From the NCBI RefSeq assembly GCF_037179485.1, contig NW_027040888.1, positions 1,806,001 to 1,870,000 of the forward strand: a stretch of DNA of 64,000 nt. Reading direction: 5' to 3'. The number at the start of each line of letters is the position of its first letter. The stretch's first letter is position 1. Below the pieces are notes generated by a model, which was not told the DNA's origin, did no database searches, and saw only the letters and a program-made list of their open reading frames with translations. Of this stretch, positions 56,162-64,000 are shown one piece after another. Both the position numbers and the translations under genes were made by a program. Origin of the DNA: Ochlerotatus camptorhynchus. Taxonomy: Eukaryota > Arthropoda > Insecta > Diptera > Culicidae.

Positions 56162-56736
56162 AACACAAAGCGACATCCCGAACGGAATAGTTGGGTTTGC
56201 GTTTGAAGACAGCAACCACCCGCTTGTGATCTTCAACGCAGTTCGGAACACTTTTTCTTCTACTCACTTGCTTCCAATCGACAGTTAAACCAACAATCAA
56301 TACGAAACCAACGATTTTAAATTGGCTCACCACTTGACTAGCCTATTGGTCCCAAGCAAACAATTAACGTACCCTATTCTAGTCGAAGTTCTAGTACTAC
56401 GCAATGTTTGTTTTGATTCGCTATGAAAGGTTGACAGATAAAATGAGGGGTTATTGGTTTTTCCTATGTTTCGAGGGGTGAATCATTAGCTTGGGACCGA
56501 AGAGAGTACCAGAGCTGAGCCAAAAAGTTGAGTACGTTATTTTGGGACTTTCTAGTCTTAGAGTTACCTCTATGGTTAAACGTTCTCCGAAACGTTTTAT
56601 GGCACGAGAAACAGTAGATTGTAGGATTCTCAACATCTTTCCGATGGCTTGGTGCGAAAGATGTGAGTCTCGATGTGAGTTGTTGAGGAGAGCGTGTAAA
56701 ATTTTCTCGCGCACGCGCTGTTCCTTCGACCCCATT
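56162..56736 (-). pseudogene. DD37E-type transposase N-terminus, split by a MITE
   Basis: On the minus strand, 56736-56577 encodes MGSKEQRVREKILHALL ... STVSRAIKRFGERLT, an N-terminal helix-turn-helix. After the 288-bp insertion, 56288-56162 continues VDWKQVSRRKSVPNCVEDHK and FKRKPNYSVRDVA, the second DNA-binding half seen also in the chimeric DD37E copy at 7995. The catalytic domain is absent; the frame ends in hAT-like MITE sequence. Removing the insertion would restore a continuous frame across the TAA site. Confidence 0.8.
56289..56576 (+). mobile_element. 285-bp MITE-like element, copy H, with TAA target duplication
   Basis: Full length: accaacaatcaatacgaaac ... gagttacctctatggt, 288 bp. 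TAA at 56286-56288 and 56577-56579. The target is coding sequence of a transposase, so the pre-insertion site is unambiguous, and this copy defines the ends of the family. The TIR is only ACCA/TGGT. Confidence 0.9.
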
Positions 56737-56752
56737 TTTAAAATCACTAGAA

Positions 56753-57251
56753 TAGGATTGGGCGATCTTGTATCGATCTTTGGAAGATCGATCTTTTTCA
56801 TCCAGATTTTCGTTTTTTCGGATCGATTGTCCACGAAAAGATCGAAAAAAACGATCTCTTCTTTCGATCTTTTCGATCTTAAAAAAAAAATTTTTTGTTC
56901 ATTTTTTAAGTGTATTTAAATTGAAAAAAGAATTTACTCTCACCCCAGACTGCGTAGTAAATTTAATGAACATAACGTCAACATCAGGATCAGCAACTAC
57001 ATTTGAAGGTTTGTTCTACCTCCCTCTTGTGCTCATTGCTCCTTACCGTCACGACAACATTTAATTGAATATTATACAGGAAAGAATTTCTGAGGGTACC
57101 AACGTAAACAAAAGTATTAAAATAAAAATCAAAAGATCGATCTACCGAAGATCGATTCTTTGGTACCGATTTAATAAGTGGATCGATTCTAGAGCCAAAA
57201 ATAAGATCAATCCGTCAAGATCGATCTTTCTTTGAAGATCGCCCAATCCTA
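56753..57251. mobile_element. Foldback with AGGATTGGGCGATC ends
   Basis: taggattgggcgatctt and aagatcgcccaatccta are perfect inverted ends. Inside, both arms are made of many gatcgatctt-type repeats. It lies upstream of the transposase start at 56736, that is in its 5' non-coding part. ctagaa occurs on both sides close to the ends. Confidence 0.85.
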
Positions 57252-57479
57252 TGCTAGAAATTTCACAATATTGAGATTTTCACGTCCGGTTGTATTGGTG
57301 CGATATGTGAGAGCGTGTTAGTAAATATCCGAGGAAAATACATAACAAATCGATGTAAAACTCATTTTGACAGGTCTACTTTCATACATTTATTAGGTTA
57401 GCCAGAGGAAAATAATAAATAACTTTACACGGCGTTGCTTCCGCTAGTGTGCGTGCGTTAAACGTCACTAATCTCTATG

Positions 57480-58121
57480 AAACTCACGCAGTGGCTGTTG
57501 TGCCCTGAACCGTCTCACCTTCAATAGCAGTTGATTTTCAGCGTTCCAACACAGAAGCATGCAGCAGCAGGAACGATCATTTGTCCGTCAATCAGCCGAA
57601 AGGAAATTAACGGCGAGTGTGTGCACTTGTCCTTCCAAATCTCCCTTGATAGTTGGAATTCTTCACTTGATTCCAGAAAACTCACTCACGTAATCACAAT
57701 ATCAAAACGCATGATTTATTATAAACACAAACTAACGGACACTACATTTATTAATCGACTTAACTAACTAGACTACACAAAGGAATACAAATATGCGGTT
57801 TACCGCGACCGTATGACCGTAACCAGTGGTCCGTCCGATGACTTGTTCGCAACTGCTGATCGGTTTTGATTTAGAGCAATGCAACAGATCCAGAGAAGCT
57901 GATCTGTTGCGAGAGACGTGACGTCACGGATCCCGATGGTCGATGGTCTGGTAAGCCAGGTCGACACTCTCGTCGGTCGTGATCGTCCGCTCTTCTACTC
58001 CGTTTAGATCACATTGGATCTTTCTACTACCTAACCCTAGCCTTACAGGAATACATGAGAACAATAAGTTTGTTTGTCGATCGATATCGTCTATCCTCAT
58101 GGTGTGGTACATAAGGGTCTA
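57480..58121 (-). mobile_element. Probable 3' LTR of the BEL/Pao element
   Basis: Downstream of pol on the minus strand a tgttctagaccc start (58121) follows. About 640 bp of non-coding DNA come after it, with an aataaatgtagtg signal on the minus strand near 57745. No second LTR is in the window because the element is 5'-truncated, so the far end (about 57480) is a guess. Confidence 0.45.
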
Positions 58122-58317
58122 GAACAATAGCCCAGACGTAAACAACTCCGCCGGCGGTTGCACAGACAGACTATTGTGGTGGTTAGCTACGGATAGTGAT
58201 GACCAGGGTTGTAGCTGAGTGGGGATCTCGCTACCGAACACTCTCAACCACCCTGAAATTGCTGCAATTTCTGAAACGAAAAAAAAAACTTCCTCTTCGA
58301 AAGGGATAACGATGGGA

Positions 58318-61260
58318 TCAGGATTCGGTGGGGTTTGTTGGTTGAGCTTTGGGCCGTTCAGTGTCCTTCGTGTTATCCAGGCTAGGGAGCAGGCAGATCC
58401 TTTCCACCGGTCGCTTGAGGAATCCATCCTTCGTTTTCAGTGTTACAACTCGAACGGCTCCGTCTTCACCTGGATGGGTCTCCGTAATTCGTCCCATTTT
58501 CCACCGTATTGGGGGTAGATTCTTGTCGCAAACTACCACCAATCTGCCGACCTCGATTTGCTTCGCTGGACCTAAGCGTTTCGTACGTCCTTGGAGTTGG
58601 CACAAATACTCCTTGCGCCATCTATTCCAAAATCCCTGGAACTTCTGCTACAGCTGTTGATAACGATTCAGTCGGTTTGTTGGAACATTCAACCAGTCAG
58701 GTTCAGGTAGCTCGTGGAGGGATGAACCGATAAGGAAGTGGCCTGGTGTCAATGGCTCTAGGTCGTTTGGGTCATCAGAGATGGGCGTAATCGGCCGGGA
58801 ATTAAGGCACGCTTCGACTTGCACGAGCAGGGTTTGAAAATCTTCTGGCGAGATCGGTTCTTCTCCAACGACTCTAAGCAGATGATGTTTGGCTGATCGC
58901 ACGGCCGCCTCCCAAAGGCCACCAAAGTGAGGAGCATTTGGAGGATTGAAGTGCCATTGGATGCCTTCGTTTGTGCAGTATTTGGTTACCGCTTCCTGGT
59001 GCTTACTGTCCCGTAACATCGTGAACAGTTCCTGGAGCCGATTTCTTGCTCCGACAAAGTTGGTCCCGTTATCGCTATACATGTCGGTACACCTGCCTCT
59101 CCGTCCTATGAAACGGCGAAGAGCTTGGAGGAATCGATCGGTGGATAAATCCGAGACGAGCTCCAGATGAACTGCCTTTGTCGCCATGCAGATGAATACT
59201 GCTACGTAGGTCTTGACGGCGACACGCCGTGGACCAGGACGTACGAAGACAGGTCCGAAGTAATCCACACCAACCTTAGCGAACGGACGCGACACGGTGA
59301 CTCTGGCTGATGGCAGCTCTCCCATGAACTGCTGAAGCGGCGGCGGTTTTGCTCTGAAGCATTTCAAGCAACGATGGACAACCTGTCGAGCTACATTCCT
59401 CCCTTTTAATGGCCAAAACTTCAATCGGATGGTGCTCAATAGAAGCTGCGGTCCTGCGTGTAACAGGATGTGATGGTAGTGCTCCGTAATCATCCTGGTT
59501 AATCGATGGTAAGCCGGTAAGACTAGCGGGTGCTTGGTACCTTCAGACTCGTTGGAATGACGCAGTCCTCCTCCTACACGTAGAAGCTGATCCTCCGGGA
59601 GATATGGATTAAACCACCAAAGTGGTGATTTTCTGGAGACCAGCCTTCCCTGAGACAACGCCGTTCGCTCTTCGGAGAAGGTTTCCCGTTGAATCAAACG
59701 AATTATGGTGAATTCTGCTTGTCGTAATTCCGAAATGGTGAGAAACCCTACCGTATGGTCAGCCGATCGAGTTTTCAAGCGTCTTATTAACCGTTGCCAT
59801 ACCGCTGTGCATCTTATGAGGCTAGTGTAGTTTGGAAACTTGCTGATGTACCAATCATTGAAGTTTGCCAACGTGGATGATGTGCCTGCTGCAACGGTTC
59901 GTCGTGTCTCGATCTGATGTTCGTCTTCTGTTGGGATTTCTGCCGTAGTGGGCCATCTATTCTCCTCCTCGGCTAACCAACGTGGACCGTGCCACCAGAA
60001 ATCGTTCTGGATTAGGTCTTCCGGCGAAAGTCCCCTAGATATCATGTCTGCAGGGTTTTCAAATCCTGGTACATGTCGCCACTGAAATCCTTCGGTAAGG
60101 GTTTGTATTTTCGCTACCCTGTTGCTCACGAAGGTGTTCCAGTTCGATGGAGATGATGCCAACCATCGAAGTACGCACGTTGAGTCCGTCCAGAAGTGTG
60201 CAGAAGCGTCGATCTTGATTGATTGTAGCACCTTCTCGAATAACTGCGCCGATAGCAATGCGCCGCAGAGCTCCAACCGAGGAATCGTTTGACATTTTAA
60301 CGGTGCTACCTTTGATTTGGAGGTTAGAAGACGAACGATGACTCTTCCTTCCACATCTTGACTCCGCAAGTACACGCATCCACCATATGCTCGCTCGGAA
60401 GCGTCCGAAAAGCAATGTATCTGAACGCTCACTGGTCTGGGAGTGATTACGCAGCGACTAATACGGATTTGATTGAGTAGCGGGAGTTGCTCATGGAATT
60501 TCTGCCAACGCTCACCCACCGTTGAAAGCACAGGCTGATCCCAATCTAGTCCGATACCATCTTCGTTTCGCCATGCCCACAGTTGTTGAAGAAAGATCTT
60601 GGCAGAGAGGATTGTGGGTCCCAGGAAACCTGTGGGGTCGAATAGTCCTGCTATCGTTGATAGAATCTTGCGCTTGGTAAGTGATTCGCTGGGATCGAGT
60701 GGTGAAATGCTGAATTGGTACCTAAACTCATCCGTAGAGGGTATCCAAGTAAGTCCCAACGTCTTGAGTGATGGATCTGGATCCAAGTTGATCCCTTCCG
60801 TGGGTCGAATCGCAAGTTCCTCTTCAGGAAGTCCTTGCAATGTCGCCGCTTGATTGGAGGCCCACTTCCGAAGTCGAAATCCTCCACCCTTCAGCATGTC
60901 CACGAGTTCTTTTCGTAGATCAGTTACCTCCTCGATTGTATCAGCACCTGTGATCACGTCATCCATATACGTGTCTTCGCGGATTGCCTTCGCTGCCAGC
61001 GGGAATCGATCTTCTTCTTCCGTCGCAAGCTGATGCAGCGTCCTCGTTGCCAGGAACGGTGCTGATTTGGTTCCGTACGTAACTGTGCCAAGCTCGTACG
61101 TCGTGACCTCATCGGTTGGACGAGGCCGCCAGAGAATACATGTCAGTGGTCTGTCTTCTTGTCGAATGTTGATCTGACGGAACATTTTTTCGATGTCAGA
61201 CACCAGCATGATTTGCTTTATCCGACAGCGCAATATGATCGACCGTAGATCCTGCTGTAT
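58318..61260 (-). pseudogene. BEL/Pao pol, nearly open, 5' truncated
   Basis: The frame is open from 61260 to 58318 except for one stop (TAG at 58648-58650, where CAG is expected in YQQLQQKF-like sequence). From the N-terminus: RT with the first aspartate in MLVSDIEKMFRQI and the catalytic EDTYMDDVITG (YMDD at residues 89-92 of the 861-codon part). RNase H follows with HCFSDASERAYGG, PRLELCGALLSAQL and HFWTDSTCVLRWL. The integrase zinc region is HYHHILLHAG ... HRCLKCFRAK. The integrase core has VDYFGPVF, MYSDNGTNFVGARN and LWEAAVRSAKHHLL. After the stop comes the C-terminal domain common to BEL integrases (GRLVVVCDKNLPPIRWKMGR). Gag, protease and the start of RT are missing: homology stops at about 61262. 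Confidence 0.92.
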
Positions 61261-61261
61261 T

Positions 61262-61365
61262 ACATGTCCAACATCTCATCCAAAATTTCATTAAAATTAA
61301 CTCAATGGGCAAAATTTTACCGCTTTTTTAAAGTGATTCAATTTAACTGTGGACACCCTTTAGAG
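61262..61365. repeat. MITE fragment truncating the BEL element
   Basis: Ends gtggacaccctttagag, the complement of the 55968 fragment. It lies exactly where BEL homology ends. Confidence 0.5.
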
Positions 61366-61431
61366 CCACTATCCGGATGTTATCAGTGCGTCCAAGATAT
61401 TCAATTGAATTGATTGTACTATCTGAATAGC

Positions 61432-61478
61432 GATAGAGCGGTGTTGCAGTGGTAAGCGTGATTACCTCTCACTTTCAC
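61432..61478 (+). mobile_element. Head fragment of SINE family 2
   Basis: agcggtgttgcagtggtaag-cgtgattacctctcac matches the tRNA-like head of 21278-21480 up to the anticodon region and then stops. Confidence 0.65.
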
Positions 61479-62113
61479 AAAGTTTCTTGAACTTAAACTG
61501 TGTTCCATGAACTCAAAGGAACCTGAACGTCTTGCAATCCATTGAGCTTTTCCAAAGTCCCTGAACCCCTATGAAGTGCTCTGCACTTGTGGGAAATTCC
61601 GCGATCTCCTGGGAAGTTCCTTCAGCGTCTACGAAGCTCCCTGCACTTCAAAGATATTTATATAGCTTAAACAAATTTCAATTGAATTTTTACCAAGACG
61701 GTTGAATCTATGGTTTCTATAACTCATACAATGTTTCCTACATGATTCACTTAACCTCTAAAAAAATCTTCGAAGTTCCCTGTACTTGCTCCAAGTTTCA
61801 TAATCATTATTTTTCCAAGATCTCATAACTCCTGAACCAAGAACCGGAACCTTTTGCAATATATTTTTTCTGAACATCCGGGTGAAACAAAAATCCCAAA
61901 TCTTCCAGAAACTTCAGTGAGCTTTTTTAATTAACTTCTCTGACAAACTGCTTCGAAGATCCCTCAACTGATCCCTGAATTTCTGAAAAGTTTACTGAAG
62001 ATCTGCGATTTTTCCCGATTTTCTTCCCTGTACTTCTTTAAAATTCTCTAAAGATTAACAAAATTCCCTTCTTCTGTGAAGTTTTACGAAGTTCCTGCAA
62101 TTCTCTTAACTTC
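61479..62113. other. Degenerate short-repeat stretch
   Basis: A run of loosely repeated 20-30-bp phrases with gaagttccctgaact / cttcaaag character, like those at 10890-11010 and 14190-14300. Probably an old simple-sequence array; non-coding. Confidence 0.4.
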
Positions 62114-62309
62114 TTTGGTGTATTTTCACTTAAATTTGGCTCTACTAAAATAAATAAAAATGTTCGGAAATCCCTCTGTTGTCGATCGTCCGATTTTCGA
62201 TAAGGTGTTTGATAAAATTGATTCCTGGTCTGTCGGAAATAAGTCTGGTACAATAGCAGGGTTATTTGAAAAATTTTCATCTGTCAAATTTAAGTGAAAA
62301 TTCACCAAA
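62114..62309. mobile_element. MITE with TTTGGTG...CACCAAA ends
   Basis: tttggtgtattttcacttaa-atttgg pairs with tcaaatttaagtgaaaattc-accaaa. The centre carries imperfect complements of ttcggaaa. About 196 bp. Confidence 0.75.
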
Positions 62310-62859
62310 TGGAACACAGCCTTAATTGTGAAAAGTCAAGGATCCTGAAGAAGTACTTTTAATTGTTTTGCCTGAGAACGCCTTTTAATTGAATTCCACT
62401 GCCTTGAGCTTGAGACGAAGAGTGGGAAGCATAAAGCAGAAATCTCCAAAGGGTCACCCATATTAGATTCGTTTGCGTTGCTTGGACGTAAATTTGACGC
62501 GTCAGATCCGGATCTAATGTGGGTAGTCGATTAAAGCTCTGAACCATTTGGTGGATTTTTTTAACTTTTGGTTAAAATTTTACAGATGGAAAGTTATTGA
62601 TTAACCCTGCTATTCGAGCGTGGTTATTTCTGACAGACAAGCACTGGCGTGCACAGGGTGGGGCAAGGTGGGGCAATTGCTCCTCCTTTTATAAATAAGA
62701 TGTTTATTTCCACATTTCCAAATTACGATATAAAATAACTTGTTTTCTTGATAACTTGATTTGAAGGTAAAATAACTTCATTTCATACTATAAGGGCACT
62801 GTAAATCTTTTATTGCGTCAATTCCTTTGAGATGGTGTCTGAAAATTGCACCACAAAGG
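62310..62859. other. Spacer with one short hairpin
   Basis: cacccatattagat / atctaatgtgggt (about 62455 and 62511) is a small inverted repeat. ggtggggcaaggtggggcaa at about 62660 is a short tandem motif. No gene. Confidence 0.35.
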
Positions 62860-64000
62860 TGCATAAAGGGACAAATTTCAATGAAATTTTTTGGTCAAAA
62901 AATTGCACCACAGTGGTGCATACAAAAAAATTCTGATGTAATTTTTTTTTTCAAGGTGGTTCATGGAGGAATAAAAGAAGAGGGTTAATTTAAGGTTGAA
63001 AAAATTTACCTTCGTGGTGGTAAATCGAAGAGAAAGCTTTTTATTGAATATCTGGTGTAAAAATATCATCAATCATGGAGGGACTAATCAAAATGTATAA
63101 CCCTGGTGGAAAAATTGAATCACGCTAAAAATTTGGAGGTGCACATTCAACTGAATATTTCTTGTGGAACGTTCGCAATACTGTGATGAATGTAGAAGCA
63201 AGGTTTATTCATTTTTCGGGTGCATAATTTGCAACGTTCTTATGAATGCAAGCTTCATTGAAAATTTATGGTGGAAAATTTGCACCATTCTGAGAATTGC
63301 ACCACAAAAGTGCATGGTAAAACAAACTTCTGACAATTGTTGGTGCACCATTCTGGTGAATGGAGGTGAATGCTTTATTGAAAATTTCTGGTGCAAAATT
63401 TGTATCGCTCTGATAAACGAAATTAACAGAAAATTTCTGGTGGAAAACTTGCACTGGTCTGGTAAATGAAGGCACAAGCTTCATATAAATTAAGCTATAT
63501 TGAAAACTTCTGGAGCAAAATCTGCACCATTCTGGTGAACGAATGGGCAAGCTTTTCGGAAAATGTTTGGTCTCAAATTTGCATCCTTTTGCTCAATAGA
63601 GGAACAAAGTTTAATTATAATTTCTGGTGTAAAATTTGCTCCATTCTTATGATTGGAGGGAAGCTGCTTTACTGAAAATTTATGCTGAAAATCTGAAAAT
63701 AGGGACAAGTTTTATTTGGTGGAAAACCTGCAACATTGTGATGATAGGAAAAGTAAGCTAGATATTGAAAATGTCTGGTGGAAAATGGAAATAGGAAATT
63801 TGCACCAATCAGAAGATTGGAGAACATTTTTTTTTGAACATTAACGGTGAATTATTTGCATCGTTTTGGTCAATGGAAATTTCCTGGTGTAAAAGTTTCT
63901 GGTGTACAATTTTCTGGTGTTAAATTCAATCTGCTGCATGAAGGGGCTAGCTGAATTGAAAATTCCTGATGTAAAAATTGCACAGTTCTGGTGAATGGAG
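62860..64000. repeat. Degenerate ~60-bp minisatellite running off the window
   Basis: Units carry aaaatttctggtg, then aaaatttgcaccattctgg, then tgaatggagg and caagctt. Anchors in the better part recur about every 60 bp (about 63507, 63567, 63627). Divergence between units is high, so the array is old. Open frames on both strands here are repeat translations. Confidence 0.8.

Noticed and set aside
56491..57064. Plus-strand ORFs with runs of S/R/F
   Set aside because: They are read from gatcgatctt repeats of a foldback and from the 285-bp element.

Overview
The window looks like a transposon-rich stretch of a culicine mosquito genome, most likely Aedes aegypti or a close relative. This rests on tRNA-headed SINEs resembling Feilai, a Juan-like Jockey LINE, a DD37E (ITmD37E-type) transposase, BEL/Pao elements, and a very dense, nested population of foldback and MITE hairpins. 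I recognise no intact host protein-coding gene. The only clear host-gene sequence is a decayed, intron-containing AMP deaminase fragment near 43.5-43.96 kb.

Layout. 0-4.2 kb: SINE fragment, three hairpin elements and a broken DD34E Tc1 transposase. 5.5-10.9 kb: one minus-strand BEL/Pao element broken in two places, once by a LINE remnant and once by a chimeric DD37E element plus a small MITE. 11.7-17.7 kb: SINE, a foldback with TAGGGTGG ends, a MITE, a 1.7-kb foldback with internal repeat modules, and another MITE. 18.0-20.7 kb: a 5'-truncated RTE-like LINE and an ORF1-only LINE-like piece. 21.3-28.5 kb: a large foldback into which a 4.4-kb Juan-like LINE inserted with a 14-bp target duplication, flanked by two tRNA-derived SINEs in opposite orientation. 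30.4-32.7 kb: copies of a ~285-bp MITE-like element and a nested MITE pair.

32.74-36.19 kb: a satellite of about 24.6 tandem units with a 140-bp period. I consider this the most important object in the window. Its size and architecture resemble the Aedes satellite locus reported to give the maternally deposited piRNAs tapiR1 and tapiR2. That identification comes from memory and was not tested here.

36.2-47 kb: mostly unassigned DNA with microsatellites, a serial cluster of the 285-bp element carrying a young TAA-flanked MITE, the AMP deaminase remnant, and a TA-flanked foldback. 47.4-57.3 kb: a minisatellite, a head-to-head pair of the 285-bp element with a SINE inside, a hAT-like MITE whose empty site is preserved at 31.9 kb, an RTE-like 3' tail holding a MITE, a possible promoter and first exon, and a DD37E transposase split by a 285-bp element. 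57.5-61.3 kb: a minus-strand BEL/Pao pol that is almost open (one in-frame stop) with a probable LTR. 61.3-64 kb: MITEs and a ~60-bp minisatellite running off the end.

The genes do not form a pathway. The window records layered transposition in which insertions can be ordered in time by their target duplications, around one unusually regular satellite.
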